Below are positions 28,415-38,488 of a DNA stretch of 64,000 nucleotides, in pieces; positions within the stretch are counted from its first letter, which is position 1; the number at the start of each line of letters is the position of its first letter. Source of the DNA: Marinobacter orientalis. GTDB lineage: Bacteria; Pseudomonadota; Gammaproteobacteria; Pseudomonadales; Oleiphilaceae. Position numbers and translations under genes: made by a program. The stretch lies in NCBI RefSeq assembly GCF_004792665.1, contig NZ_SRZX01000002.1, forward strand, positions 1 through 64,000, in the 5' to 3' direction. The notes beneath the pieces are model-generated. The model ran no database searches and had not been told where the DNA came from. It saw only the letters and a list, made by a program, of their open reading frames with translations.

Positions 28415-28457
28415 CAGCTGGATCAGTACGAGCGCCCTGCGCCCGGAGACAACCGAT

Positions 28458-31010
28458 ATGCACAAAGCAACCGAATTCCGACTTGAAGCCCACCCCCTTA
28501 TCCCCGAGGCTCTCGAGCGTCTCGAAGAGCTGGCCAATGATCTGTTCTACAGCTGGGATCACGGGGTTCGCAGGCTGTTTGCCCGGATTGACCTTCGGCT
28601 GTGGCAGAAAGTCGAGCACAACCCGAAACTGTTTCTCCGGCGTGTTGCCCAGGACAGGCTTGATGAAGCGTCGGAAGACCGGGCATTCCTGTCCGAATAC
28701 CGGCAGGTTCTGAGTAGTTATGATGCCTACCTGGAAGCAGGTCCCGGGCCGGAAGTGACCGAAAAACTGGATCCGGAAACCGCACTGGTGGCCTACTTCT
28801 GTGCCGAATTCGGCTTTCACGAAAGCTTTCCGATCTATTCCGGGGGGCTTGGCATTCTGGCAGGGGATCACTGCAAGGCAGCAAGCGATCTGGCGCTACC
28901 GTTCGTGGCTGTGGGCCTGCTTTACCAGCAGGGCTATTTCATCCAGAGCATTGATCCCCTTGGTCAGCAAGTCGCCCGCTACCAGTCTCATTCCAGTGAC
29001 GAACTACCGATCACGCCTGTAGAGAAGGATGGAGAGGTACTCAAGGTTTCCGTGCCCTTCCCGGGTCGCGACATAGTCGCTCGGGTATGGGAAGCGAGAA
29101 TTGGTCATATCCGTCTGTACCTTCTGGACAGCCACACGGAGGAAAACAACGCGGAAGACCAGGAGTTGACGCTGCAACTGTACGGCGGCGACGAGTCCAC
29201 CCGCATCGGCCAGGAGATGCTTCTTGGTATAGGAGGCACCCGAGTGCTTGAAGCGCTGGGGCTCAAACCGACGGTGTGGCACATTAACGAAGGCCATGCG
29301 GCATTCCAGATTCTCGAACGTTGCCGGCAGACCATGGCGGCAGGATTGACCTTCGATGCCGCACTGGAGGCCGTTGCCGGGGCGACCCTGTTCACTACCC
29401 ACACACCGGTAGCGGCAGGCCATGATATTTTCCCGAGGGATCTGGTTCAGCATGCCATGGGCCGCTATCTGGAGGAGTCCGGGCTGGACTTCGGGAAAAT
29501 ATTTTCCCTGGGTGACAAAGATGACGGCGTAACTTTTAACATGACAAGCCTCGGCCTGCGTGGTTCCCGCTTCCACAACGGCGTCAGCCGGATTCATGGC
29601 GGTGTGGCCTCACTTATGGAAGGCGACATATGGCCACAGGTGCCTCCGGAAGAAAATCCGATCGGTTATATAACCAACGGCGTGCATGTGCCGACTTTTC
29701 TGGCCCCTGAGTGGTCAAGCCTTTTTGACATCCAGGCCTCGACCTGGAAGAGCGAACTGCGTAACCCAGACTTCTGGGAATTTATTGACGAGATTCCGGA
29801 TTATCACTACTGGAGCGTGCACAAGGCCCTCAAACAGCAGATGGGCGAATACATTGTTCGCCGCCTGAAGCGCCAGCACAAACGCAACGGTACCGGCCAT
29901 TCCGTCACACAACGGATGACCCGCCCGCTGGTCTCCACAGAAAAAGACACCCTGGTGATCGGTTTTGCACGGCGGTTTGCCACCTACAAACGCGCCACAC
30001 TGATCTTTTCCGATCTTGACCGCCTTCAGCGCATCCTCACCGACCCGGATCGCCCGGTGGTGCTGGTGTTCGCCGGCAAGGCACACCCCCGGGATACGCC
30101 CGGCCAACAGCTGATCAAGGTCATCCACGATCTTTCCATGCATCCGTCCCTGATGGGACACCTGATACTTCTCGAAGACTACGACCAGGCCATGGCGAGG
30201 CGCCTGCTCAGTGGCGTGGACGTCTGGCTGAATACGCCGGAATATCCCAAGGAAGCAAGCGGAACCTCCGGCGAGAAAGCGGCGGTCAATGGCGCCCTGA
30301 ACCTGAGCGTGCTGGACGGCTGGTGGGGTGAAGGTTACAACGGCAAGAACGGCTGGGCTATTACGCCACGGGATACCGGCCTTGATCCGGAATTCCGTAA
30401 CCAGGAGGAAGCCCGGGATCTGATTGATCTGCTGGAATTCGAGGTAGTGCCGCTTTACTACGAACGGGACTCCCAGGGCTATTCCAGGGGCTGGGTGAAA
30501 CGCTCCAAAGCTTCGATGAAAACGATTACGCCACAGTTTAACAGCCAGCGGATGGTGATGGACTACGTAACCAACTATTACCAGACCGCATCCATCCAGG
30601 GAGCCAGGCTGATGGCCGGGGGTGGCCGGCTGGCGACCGAACTGGCGGACTGGAAAGCAAAAGTCCGGGAAGCCTGGTCGGGCGTTGAGCTGAATGTTGC
30701 CGGATGTATCGAGTGTCGCTGTCCCCACGATGGTGCTGTGGAGCTTCGCGTGGAGGCGTTGCTCAATGGTCTGAGCGCTGACGATGTGCGCGTGGAGTGC
30801 CTGGTCAGCCCGGAATGCACCGGCACCCACAAGACGCCTGGTCCTGCAAGCTTCTTCCTGGAGCGGGAAAGCGAGGCGGACGGCAGAACGGTATTCGCGA
30901 CACAGGTCCAGCCTTCCTATCCCGGGCTCCAGACTCTCAGGCTGAGAATGTACCCATACCATGAGGCGCTGACACATCCTCTGGAGATGGGCGCCATGCT
31001 CTGGGTCTGA
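28458..31010 (+). CDS. glgP: Alpha-glucan phosphorylase, copy 2
   Basis: This 850-residue enzyme is paralogous to the protein at 16608-19136 and belongs to the same alpha-glucan phosphorylase group. Motifs include YFCAEFGFHESFPIYSGGLG, WHINEGHAAFQILERC, TNGVHVPTFLAPEW, GFARRFATYKRATLI and the cofactor region PKEASGTSGEKAAVNGALN. Residues in the cofactor motif differ from copy 1 (SGTSGEK versus CGTSGMK), and the N-terminal start is different, so this is not a recent duplication. It follows glgA in the same direction and probably belongs to that operon. Confidence 0.93.
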   Translation: MHKATEFRLEAHPLIPEALERLEELANDLFYSWDHGVRRLFARIDLRLWQKVEHNPKLFLRRVAQDRLDEASEDRAFLSEYRQVLSSYDAYLEAGPGPEVTEKLDPETALVAYFCAEFGFHESFPIYSGGLGILAGDHCKAASDLALPFVAVGLLYQQGYFIQSIDPLGQQVARYQSHSSDELPITPVEKDGEVLKVSVPFPGRDIVARVWEARIGHIRLYLLDSHTEENNAEDQELTLQLYGGDESTRIGQEMLLGIGGTRVLEALGLKPTVWHINEGHAAFQILERCRQTMAAGLTFDAALEAVAGATLFTTHTPVAAGHDIFPRDLVQHAMGRYLEESGLDFGKIFSLGDKDDGVTFNMTSLGLRGSRFHNGVSRIHGGVASLMEGDIWPQVPPEENPIGYITNGVHVPTFLAPEWSSLFDIQASTWKSELRNPDFWEFIDEIPDYHYWSVHKALKQQMGEYIVRRLKRQHKRNGTGHSVTQRMTRPLVSTEKDTLVIGFARRFATYKRATLIFSDLDRLQRILTDPDRPVVLVFAGKAHPRDTPGQQLIKVIHDLSMHPSLMGHLILLEDYDQAMARRLLSGVDVWLNTPEYPKEASGTSGEKAAVNGALNLSVLDGWWGEGYNGKNGWAITPRDTGLDPEFRNQEEARDLIDLLEFEVVPLYYERDSQGYSRGWVKRSKASMKTITPQFNSQRMVMDYVTNYYQTASIQGARLMAGGGRLATELADWKAKVREAWSGVELNVAGCIECRCPHDGAVELRVEALLNGLSADDVRVECLVSPECTGTHKTPGPASFFLERESEADGRTVFATQVQPSYPGLQTLRLRMYPYHEALTHPLEMGAMLWV

Positions 31011-31029
31011 GCCCGGGCATGGCCCGATC

Positions 31030-31689
31030 CTACAGTACGTGTTTGCGGATAAAGCGGCCAATATCCTGCACTTCCTCAAGGCACACACTGTGTTCCATGG
31101 GAAAGGTCTGATAGGACGGCTCGAACCCCATCTCCTTCAGCTTCTCGACACTCAGCCGACCGAGTGACTCCGGCACCATGGGATCGCGGGTGCCGTGGTA
31201 AATGCTGATGGGGATGTCGCGGTTGGCGTCGGAAACTTCGACGGTCTTTGCAGTAGCGAAGTAGGTCGACAGCGCAACAATGCCGCCGAGCCGTTTGGGA
31301 TAGCTCAGGCCCAACTCGTAAGCCACTGCTCCACCCTGGGAAAAACCTGCGATTATAATGTTTTCGCTGCGGACACCGCGCTCGATTTCCCGGTCCACCA
31401 GCCTCGCAACCGCGTCGGACGAGGCCAGCAACTGATCGGTATCCACCACGCGGTCGATGTCCATCGCCTTGATGTCGTACCAGGCTGGCATGGTCATACC
31501 ACCATTGATGGTCACTGGCATGTCTGGCGCATGGGGAAAAATGAAACGCACCGCCGCATCTTCCGGCAATCCAAGTTCGGGCACAACCGGCTCAAAGTCG
31601 TGGCCACTGGCACCAAGGCCATGAAGCCAGATTACCGCTGCGGTCGGGTTGGGTCCGGTTTCAACCTTAATATATTCGAGTTCTTGCAC
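31030..31689 (-). CDS. Carboxylesterase/phospholipase, alpha/beta hydrolase
   Basis: The 219-residue protein has the phospholipase/carboxylesterase family pattern: AAVIWLHGLGASGHDFEP, nucleophile Ser in IIIAGFSQGGAVAYELG, Asp in YHGTRDPMVP and His in PMEHSVC. It lacks a signal peptide and is probably cytoplasmic, acting on short-chain esters or acyl thioesters. The GTG at 31689 follows GAGGT. It lies 15 bases after the acyltransferase gene and is likely co-transcribed with it, which hints at lipid turnover. Confidence 0.9.
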   Translation of the reverse strand: MQELEYIKVETGPNPTAAVIWLHGLGASGHDFEPVVPELGLPEDAAVRFIFPHAPDMPVTINGGMTMPAWYDIKAMDIDRVVDTDQLLASSDAVARLVDREIERGVRSENIIIAGFSQGGAVAYELGLSYPKRLGGIVALSTYFATAKTVEVSDANRDIPISIYHGTRDPMVPESLGRLSVEKLKEMGFEPSYQTFPMEHSVCLEEVQDIGRFIRKHVL

Positions 31690-31704
31690 AAAATACCTCG
31701 GGTA

Positions 31705-32910
31705 TCAGGAATGTTCCGTTGTTGAATGGGGTCTGCGATTGTTGGCCTCTAAAGCGGTCACAACGGGGTTTGCGTACATGTCCAGAAGGTACGGACGAAC
31801 AGCCGGGTCGCAGGCATCGAGTCTCCGCTCCATTTCTGCTTCGGCCGCCGCTATTTCTGCCTCTGACCAGGCCTCTGCTGTCACCACTGCGTCACTCACG
31901 GTTTCCCGGCTGGCATGGGAATCCGGGTGGATGCCCCTTTGCTGGTAGGCCACCAGGTTTGAGGTGTGCAGGTGGTAGTTGGCGTGCATCTCACGGTCGA
32001 TCCGTGCGGCCAGATCTTTCGGGTTGTCTTCCGCATCGGCTATGGGGGCACCAAAATGCACGTGTACATGCCCTTTAAAGCCGGTCAGACCCTTCATGAT
32101 CTGGTTGGTATCCTCCCCTTCACTCTTGATGTACTCACCTGTGCGGGCCCGGGTTTCCAGTTCGCGGGCCTTATCCAGGTCACAGGGGTCGTATTCATAG
32201 GCGATGGATACCGGGACAATATGCAGCCTGTTCATGGCCTCACCGAACGCCAGCCCACTCTTCTTACGGCTCATGTAGAACATCTTGATGATGGCGGGGT
32301 CGGTAAAATCAAGGCCGTTCTTGGCGCGGCCCTCCCGCTGGGCAATCCAGATACTGTCGTTAGTGTCGATGCTGTGGTTTATGAACGAGGACAGCATGAT
32401 ATAGGCATCCCGCATTTCCCTCGGGCTGGTCATGCTGCGGCGAACCACAAAACTTTTATTCAGCCTCATCATTTCAGCGAATACCCGGTTTGCCAGCAGA
32501 TTGTCGCCGATCGCAATGCGGGTGGTTCTGAAACCGTTCATGAACAGCAGGTAGTTCACCACCATGGGGTCAAAGACAATGTCCCGGTGATTGGAAATGA
32601 ACAGGTGAGCACTGTGTTTATCGAGATTTTCCAGGCCACTGTGGGTTACCCGGGTGGTGGTGTTGTCCACCAGTTCACCCACGTAGCCTGATAACCTTGC
32701 CTGGAGATCGTCGATGCGGGTAATGCCCGCAAAATGGCTGATCAGCCATCGCTTTACCCACAGCCGCAGCATGGCAGGTGCCCATTTCGCCAGCACTGGC
32801 GACTTGAAGCGGCCAACCATATCCAGAAATTCCCGGTCCCGGACCAGATTGTTGATGGCGGTTGGGGTTTCCTCGTCCGAATACGGACGGATCGCATCAA
32901 ATTCCTGCAT
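31705..32910 (-). CDS. 1-acylglycerol-3-phosphate acyltransferase-family protein
   Basis: A PlsC-type acyltransferase motif, SNHRDIVFD (HxxxxD), lies near residue 105, with a following [12 protein letters not shown] region that fits the glycerophosphate-binding block. At 401 residues it is longer than typical PlsC and carries an acidic, alanine-rich C-terminal part ([17 protein letters not shown]). It may be a membrane-associated acyltransferase of phospholipid synthesis, but the substrate is not certain. It is divergent from recQ. Confidence 0.85.
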   Translation of the reverse strand: MQEFDAIRPYSDEETPTAINNLVRDREFLDMVGRFKSPVLAKWAPAMLRLWVKRWLISHFAGITRIDDLQARLSGYVGELVDNTTTRVTHSGLENLDKHSAHLFISNHRDIVFDPMVVNYLLFMNGFRTTRIAIGDNLLANRVFAEMMRLNKSFVVRRSMTSPREMRDAYIMLSSFINHSIDTNDSIWIAQREGRAKNGLDFTDPAIIKMFYMSRKKSGLAFGEAMNRLHIVPVSIAYEYDPCDLDKARELETRARTGEYIKSEGEDTNQIMKGLTGFKGHVHVHFGAPIADAEDNPKDLAARIDREMHANYHLHTSNLVAYQQRGIHPDSHASRETVSDAVVTAEAWSEAEIAAAEAEMERRLDACDPAVRPYLLDMYANPVVTALEANNRRPHSTTEHS

Positions 32911-33062
32911 GGTCTTCCTGTTTGTTGGGTGCAGAAAAAAGTCGCATTGTAGCCGTTAAAAGGTTTGTTTGTCTCCGCCGATTCCGTGACGGGATTCTGG
33001 TATCATGGCTCGCCTGCCAGAACGACTGGTTTTTAACATTAACCAACACCAGCGGCCAAGTC

Positions 33063-34922
33063 ATGGATTTTGCACAGCTAAGCACAGAGCGCCCCCGTGT
33101 TTCAGACCAGGACCCGGAAGAAGTCCTGCACCGTATTTTCGGCTATGAGACCTTCAGGCCCCTGCAGGGTGACATTATCCGTGAAGTGGTAAACGGTGGC
33201 GATGCGCTGGTGTTGATGCCCACCGGCGGTGGTAAGTCACTGTGTTATCAGGTGCCGGCTCTGGTGCGCACCGGGACGGCGATTGTGATCTCTCCCCTGA
33301 TTGCGCTGATGCAGGACCAGGTGGCTGCCCTGAAGGAGCTTGGTGTCCGCGCCTCTTTTCTGAACTCCACCATGGATTTCGAGCAGGCCCGGGATACCGA
33401 AAATGCCCTGATGACCGGCGAGCTGGACCTGTTGTACTGCGCACCGGAACGGTTAATCCAGCCCCGTACCCTGGACCTGCTGCACGACGCTTCGATTTCC
33501 CTGTTTGCCATTGACGAGGCGCACTGTGTCTCCCAGTGGGGCCATGATTTCCGTTCCGACTACCTGGAACTGAGCCGGCTGGCGCACGAGTTTCCCGACG
33601 TGCCCCGTATCGCACTGACAGCCACCGCCGATGAGCGCACCCGCAAGGAAATTGCCGACAGGCTCTCGCTGACCGAGGCCCGCCACTTCATCAGTGGCTT
33701 TGATCGCCCCAATATCCAGTATCGGATTGCTCCGAAAACCAATGCTAACAAGCAATTACTGGACTTTATTAAAGCAGAGCATGAGGGCGACTGTGGCATC
33801 GTTTATTGCCTGTCCCGCAACAAGGTAGACGCCACAGCCAAAATGCTACGTGATAAAGGCTACACCGCACTGGCCTATCATGCCGGCCTCAATTCGGGAG
33901 ACCGGGCAAGGCATCAGGAGCGGTTTCTGCGCGAAGATGGCGTGATCATTGTGGCAACGATTGCGTTCGGGATGGGTATCGACAAACCGGATGTGCGCTT
34001 TGTTGCACACCTGGACCTTCCCAAAAGCCTGGAGGCCTACTATCAGGAAACCGGCCGTGCCGGGCGCGACGGAAAACCCTCAACCGCGTGGATGGTCTAC
34101 GGTCTGCAGGACGTGATCAAACTGCGCCAGATGCTGGAAGGCTCCATGGGCAACGACCATTTCAAGCGTGTCGAGCGCCAGAAGCTGGATGCCATGCTGG
34201 GCCTGTGTGAAGTAACGAGCTGCCGCCGCCAGGTGCTGCTACGCTATTTTGGCGACACCCTCGAACAACCCTGTGGCAACTGCGATACCTGTCTGTACCC
34301 GCCGGAAACCTGGGATGGCAGGGTTGCCGTCCAGAAAGCCCTTTCCTGCGTGTTCAGAACCGGCCAGCGGTTCGGGGTTACCTATCTGATTGATGTTCTG
34401 CGGGGTTCGGAGAACGAACGCATTCTCCAGTTCGGGCACCAGGCGGTATCCACCTACGGCATTGGCACCGAACTGTCCGCCAACGACTGGAAATCCGTGT
34501 TCCGGCAGCTCGTCGCCAACGGCTACCTGAGGGCAGATCCGGAAGGTTACGGCGCGCTGCAGCTCACGGAGCAGTGCCGGCCGCTGCTGAAGGGCGAAGT
34601 GCCCATCCAGTTGCGCAAGGACCCGGTGATCACATCAGCCGGCGGGCGCGGTTCTTCCGGCTCATCGGGACGTCGCAGGATTGCCGATCAGATCACCGAC
34701 ACTGCCGGATGGGAAGCGTTGCGGGCCTGTCGCAAGGCCCTGGCTGAGGAAAAAGGCGTACCGCCCTATGTGATTTTCCACGATGCCACGCTGTTCGAAA
34801 TCCTGGAAAAGCGTCCGAACAGTCTGGCGGAAATGGCTGAAATCAATGGTGTGGGTGCCGCAAAACTCGAGAAATACGGAGATACCTTCCTGGCCGCCCT
34901 GGAGGAGCTGGACGGCCTGTGA
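33063..34922 (+). CDS. recQ: ATP-dependent DNA helicase RecQ
   Basis: RecQ unwinds DNA 3'-5' in recombination and fork repair. The 619 residues show Walker A ([15 protein letters not shown]), [36 protein letters not shown], the RQC zinc-binding cysteines (C-RR-LLRYFGD...CGNCDTC) and an HRDC domain at the C-terminus ([25 protein letters not shown]). ATG 33063 is chosen because the protein aligns from here; the frame is open further upstream but overlaps the acyltransferase gene on the other strand. The ribosome-binding site is weak. Confidence 0.96.
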   Translation: MDFAQLSTERPRVSDQDPEEVLHRIFGYETFRPLQGDIIREVVNGGDALVLMPTGGGKSLCYQVPALVRTGTAIVISPLIALMQDQVAALKELGVRASFLNSTMDFEQARDTENALMTGELDLLYCAPERLIQPRTLDLLHDASISLFAIDEAHCVSQWGHDFRSDYLELSRLAHEFPDVPRIALTATADERTRKEIADRLSLTEARHFISGFDRPNIQYRIAPKTNANKQLLDFIKAEHEGDCGIVYCLSRNKVDATAKMLRDKGYTALAYHAGLNSGDRARHQERFLREDGVIIVATIAFGMGIDKPDVRFVAHLDLPKSLEAYYQETGRAGRDGKPSTAWMVYGLQDVIKLRQMLEGSMGNDHFKRVERQKLDAMLGLCEVTSCRRQVLLRYFGDTLEQPCGNCDTCLYPPETWDGRVAVQKALSCVFRTGQRFGVTYLIDVLRGSENERILQFGHQAVSTYGIGTELSANDWKSVFRQLVANGYLRADPEGYGALQLTEQCRPLLKGEVPIQLRKDPVITSAGGRGSSGSSGRRRIADQITDTAGWEALRACRKALAEEKGVPPYVIFHDATLFEILEKRPNSLAEMAEINGVGAAKLEKYGDTFLAALEELDGL

Positions 34923-34931
34923 GCGGCTGCA

Positions 34932-35483
34932 TTACGAAGTCCTGAATCCCTTCTTGCGAACGCGGTACTGGGCAATGGACGTGGCCACGTGGTTGCCCTC
35001 CTGATCGTACAGCATGCCTTCCAGAGCAAACGCTGCCCTGCCCGTCTCGTCAGCTTCCGCCTTGATAGCGGCCACGGCAGCGTCATCCAGAGAAAACTCC
35101 ACAGACACATCCGAGTTGGCCGGCTGCAGGAATTGCAGCGTCATCTCCTTGAGAACAGGCGTATAGGCCGGCCCCAGATCAAACAGGGCCAGTACCCCTC
35201 CGGGAATCTCAGCAACCAGGAAATAGGCGCCGGCATAAAGACTGCCAAAATGGTTCTTGTTGCCCTTCAGGCGAATCCTTGCCTTCACGAAGCCGGGCCG
35301 GACCTCTTCCACACTGAAGTTGTTGCGGGGCGCAAACGGGATCGACAGCCCGATAATGCGGTTGACAGCGGCATAACCGCTGGTTTTCCGCAGCCAGGCC
35401 AGCGGCTGTGTGATTCGCGCTTCCGGATCGGATGAGGACACCCATTGCCCCGTCGCCCCGATCAGACTATCAATTAACGCCAT
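34932..35483 (-). CDS. Thioesterase-fold (hotdog) protein, DUF4442-like
   Basis: The 183-residue protein has a hotdog-like core with GNKNHFGSLYAGAYFLVAEIPGG, in which the helix and Asn/His segment recall YiiD/PaaI-type acyl-CoA thioesterases, and the strand VKARIRLKG. These proteins hydrolyse or bind acyl thioesters. Substrate is unknown. ATG 35483 is preferred to an in-frame start at 35507 because of the upstream GAGAG. It is convergent with recQ (9-bp gap). Confidence 0.75.
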   Translation of the reverse strand: MALIDSLIGATGQWVSSSDPEARITQPLAWLRKTSGYAAVNRIIGLSIPFAPRNNFSVEEVRPGFVKARIRLKGNKNHFGSLYAGAYFLVAEIPGGVLALFDLGPAYTPVLKEMTLQFLQPANSDVSVEFSLDDAAVAAIKAEADETGRAAFALEGMLYDQEGNHVATSIAQYRVRKKGFRTS

Positions 35484-35694
35484 GTATTTGCTCTCTTGTG
35501 AGTTCAATCTTTTCCGGCGATCCGGACCAACAGTCGTAGATATTTACAGCCCCGGGAAAGCCTTCGCAAGTGCTGTGCGGATTTGTTTTTGGCTTTCGTT
35601 GCGAAGTCTTCCGTATGATCTGGTAAAATGCCGCCTTTGAATCTCGGATTTTGCGGAATGTTCCTGCACCCACACTTAACCGGAGCCGCCGTAT

Positions 35695-37242
35695 ATGGCC
35701 CACGAAGACCTGCATCTCAACCTTCGTAACCTCACCGTTGATGACTACCCGCAGCTGGAACGGCTGATGAACAGGGTTTACGATGACATTGGCGGCGCCT
35801 GGCCCGAAGATACCATCAAGGCGCTGGTTGAGCAGTTCCCGGATGGCCAGATCTGTATCGAGGAATCCGGAGAACTGGTCGCAGTGGCACTGACGGTAAG
35901 CGTCCAGTATGAGCGTTTCAGCAACCCTCATACCTACGATGACCTGATCCTGCGCAATGAGAAAATCTGGCATAACCCCAAGGGTGACTCCCTGTACGGG
36001 CTGGATGTATTCATTCATCCTGACTACCGTGGTTACCGCCTTGGCCGTCGCCTCTATGAAGCCCGCAAGGAACTCTGCCGCTCGATGAACCTGCGCGCCA
36101 TTCTGGCGGGTGGCCGGATTCCGGGGTACCACAAGTATTCCGACCAGTACTCCCCCGAGGAATACATCCAGCGGGTGGACCGTAAGGACATTTACGATCC
36201 GATCCTCAGCTTCCAGTTGTCCAACGATTTCCAGGTCACACGGCTGATGCACAAGTATCTGCCGGAGGATGAAAAGTCCCAGGGCTACGCCACCCTGCTG
36301 GAGTGGCGGAACATTCTTTATACCCCGCCCTCACCGGTACTGAGCGTGAAGAAGACCCAGGTGCGGCTGGGTGCTGTTCAGTGGCAGATGCGCGAATTCA
36401 CATCCGTGGATGAGGTGCTCGAACAGGTTGAGTATTTCGTGGACGCCCTGTCTGATTACAAAAGCGACTTTGCACTGTTTCCGGAATTTTTTAACGCCCC
36501 GTTGATGGGACTTACGGATCAGATGGATCAGACCAGAGCCATCCGCTTCCTGGCCGGGTTTACCGAGCAGTTCCGCAACCAGATGTCGGAAATGGCAGTC
36601 AGCTACAACATCAACATCATTACCGGCTCCATGCCATTGCTGGAAAATGACCGTGTCTACAACGTGTCCTACCTTTGCCATCGGGACGGCCGCGTGGACG
36701 AGCAGCGTAAGATTCACATCACGCCCCACGAGCGGCGCGACTGGGTTATTGAAGGTGGTGAGAAGTTCCAGGTGTTCGAGACAGACGCCGGCCGCGTTGC
36801 CATCATGATCTGCTACGACATCGAATTTCCGGAACTCGGGCGGCTGGCTGCCAGTGACGAAGTGGATATTATCCTGGTGCCGTTCTGGACGGACACAAAG
36901 AACGGGTATTTGCGGGTCCGGCACTGCGCCCAGGCACGGGCCATCGAGAACGAATGCTACGTGGTCATCACCGGCAGCGTGGGCAACCTGCCCAAGGTTG
37001 AAAACCTGGATGTACAATATGCCCAGTCGTCGGTCTTCTCGCCCTCGGACTTTGCATTCCCCCATGATGCGGTGATGGCGGAAACAACGCCGAACACCGA
37101 GATGATCATGTTCTCGGATATGGACCTGGAAAAGCTGAAGCTGGTCCGTAACGAAGGCTCGGTCACCAACCTGAAAGACCGGCGCACGGACATATACGCG
37201 CTCAATACGCTCAAAAAGGACGAAAAAGATTCAGGCAGTTGA
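35695..37242 (+). CDS. GNAT acetyltransferase-nitrilase fusion
   Basis: The first 210 residues form a GNAT acyltransferase domain (LDVFIHPDYRGYRLGRRLYEARKEL, the acetyl-CoA pyrophosphate loop), and residues from about 225 form a carbon-nitrogen hydrolase domain with the triad Glu264 (FPEFF), Lys339 (RKIHIT) and Cys373 (MICYDIEFPE). The same two-domain protein is known in many bacteria as a bifunctional GNAT/carbon-nitrogen hydrolase of unknown substrate; an amide is expected. No truncation is visible. It is monocistronic, with 210 bases upstream. Confidence 0.93.
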   Translation: MAHEDLHLNLRNLTVDDYPQLERLMNRVYDDIGGAWPEDTIKALVEQFPDGQICIEESGELVAVALTVSVQYERFSNPHTYDDLILRNEKIWHNPKGDSLYGLDVFIHPDYRGYRLGRRLYEARKELCRSMNLRAILAGGRIPGYHKYSDQYSPEEYIQRVDRKDIYDPILSFQLSNDFQVTRLMHKYLPEDEKSQGYATLLEWRNILYTPPSPVLSVKKTQVRLGAVQWQMREFTSVDEVLEQVEYFVDALSDYKSDFALFPEFFNAPLMGLTDQMDQTRAIRFLAGFTEQFRNQMSEMAVSYNINIITGSMPLLENDRVYNVSYLCHRDGRVDEQRKIHITPHERRDWVIEGGEKFQVFETDAGRVAIMICYDIEFPELGRLAASDEVDIILVPFWTDTKNGYLRVRHCAQARAIENECYVVITGSVGNLPKVENLDVQYAQSSVFSPSDFAFPHDAVMAETTPNTEMIMFSDMDLEKLKLVRNEGSVTNLKDRRTDIYALNTLKKDEKDSGS

Positions 37243-37386
37243 TGAACTGTCTGAGAGCTTTATCGTATGACACTGAACACATTGCCAAACCGCGGGAGTG
37301 TGGCTATTGTTTAACCATACACTTTCAAGGTCATTCCCCGGGGTGTCTCCCGGCCATGCCCGGAGCACAACAGAGACTGCGTTTAG

Positions 37387-37785
37387 ATGAACGAAGCACT
37401 GCCGGATCTTGTTGCACACTTCCACGTCAAGCGTGGCCTGTTCCGTCGTGAACGGGTGGAGGCGGCGCTGTTCGAGCTTGATAATTTCGGGTGTGTGATC
37501 AAGACGGACAAGGTGTTCAACCCTGGCGATACAATCGTTCTGAGTCTCGTGATGGAAATGCCGTTCGATAATATCAGGGCCGATGGTATTACCGGCCTCA
37601 TCACGGAACGTAGAAAACACTGTAGCAACTTCTTCTATTCGGTTGATTTTGCAGAACTTAATAACGAATCTTCTTCTGCCCTGGCAGATAAGTTGCGCCG
37701 CATACGGGAAGTCGTTATTAAAAAACAGACGTTGAAATCAAGACGTTCCCAGGGGCCCTCTTCCAGTATCCGGCAAATGGCCTGA
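37387..37785 (+). CDS. PilZ-like domain protein
   Basis: The 132-residue product shows a PilZ-like beta pattern: FRRERVEAALFELDNFGCVIKTDKVFNPGDTIVLSLVMEMP followed by ADGITGLITERRKH and YSVDFAELN. The canonical RxxxR (FRRERV) is roughly present, but a DxSxxG motif is not clear (ELDNFGC), so c-di-GMP binding is uncertain. It ends with a basic tail. It precedes the H1-like gene by 46 bases. Confidence 0.65.
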   Translation: MNEALPDLVAHFHVKRGLFRRERVEAALFELDNFGCVIKTDKVFNPGDTIVLSLVMEMPFDNIRADGITGLITERRKHCSNFFYSVDFAELNNESSSALADKLRRIREVVIKKQTLKSRRSQGPSSSIRQMA

Positions 37786-37831
37786 CGCCGCACTTAACAC
37801 CGTTAAACCGCACCGTAAGGAGACAGTCCCC

Positions 37832-38488
37832 ATGGCCAAGAAAGCCAACAAGCAAAATGTTGATAAAGTCGTCAAGAAAGTGAACAAGGAATTCGACAAG
37901 ACGTCCTCACGCATTGAAAAGCTGATCGATGAAGCGCTCAAACAGTTCGACGGCGTTCAAAACCAGATCCAGGAGCCGGTTCGCAAGCTGCTGAAAGAAC
38001 TGGACGAACTCCGTGACCGTGAAATGAAACGCTTCAGTGAAGAGTATGAGCGCCGCCTGGGAGAGTTCCAGGAGCTGCAGAACACCGTGATGGACCGTCT
38101 CGGCGTCTCCAGCAAGGAAGTGAAAAAGGCAGCGAAAAAGCCTGCCAAATCGACTAAGAAAAAGTCCGCCTCCACCAAGACAGCGGCGAAGAAAACGGCC
38201 AAGCCCAAAACGGATTCCGGCAAGAGTGGGGCTTCTACCGCGAAAGCAGCCTCCGGGAAGACGACGACCGCTGCCAGGAAAACCGCTGAGCAAAAGCCGA
38301 AAGACAAGAGTGACCTGACCCGGGTAAAAGGTATCGGGCCAGCCACGGCCAAAAAAATGAAAGAGGCAGGCATCACGTCGATTGAGCAGATCGCCCATCC
38401 ATCTGCAGAAGATCAGGAAAAACTGCAGGCCTTTTCAGGCGTGAAGGGCTTCAGCACCTTCAGCGATGAAGCCAAGAAAATTATTTGA
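37832..38488 (+). CDS. Coiled-coil, H1-like basic linker, helix-hairpin-helix protein
   Basis: Three parts are visible in 218 residues: an N-terminal charged coiled coil (about 1-95), a Lys/Ala/Thr/Ser-rich stretch (about 96-160) like the tail of histone H1 or AlgP, and a C-terminal helix-hairpin-helix (LTRVKGIGPATAKKMKEAGI) resembling DNA-binding HhH domains. A nucleoid- or DNA-associated role fits, but no function is known. Its TGA overlaps the ATG of the SelD-fusion gene by one base (TGATG), so the two are translationally coupled; why this protein is tied to selenium genes is unclear. Confidence 0.8.
   Translation: MAKKANKQNVDKVVKKVNKEFDKTSSRIEKLIDEALKQFDGVQNQIQEPVRKLLKELDELRDREMKRFSEEYERRLGEFQELQNTVMDRLGVSSKEVKKAAKKPAKSTKKKSASTKTAAKKTAKPKTDSGKSGASTAKAASGKTTTAARKTAEQKPKDKSDLTRVKGIGPATAKKMKEAGITSIEQIAHPSAEDQEKLQAFSGVKGFSTFSDEAKKII

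Noticed and set aside
29715..31088. Long minus-strand open frame over the second phosphorylase
   Set aside because: It is antisense to a gene with strong family motifs and has no recognisable domain.
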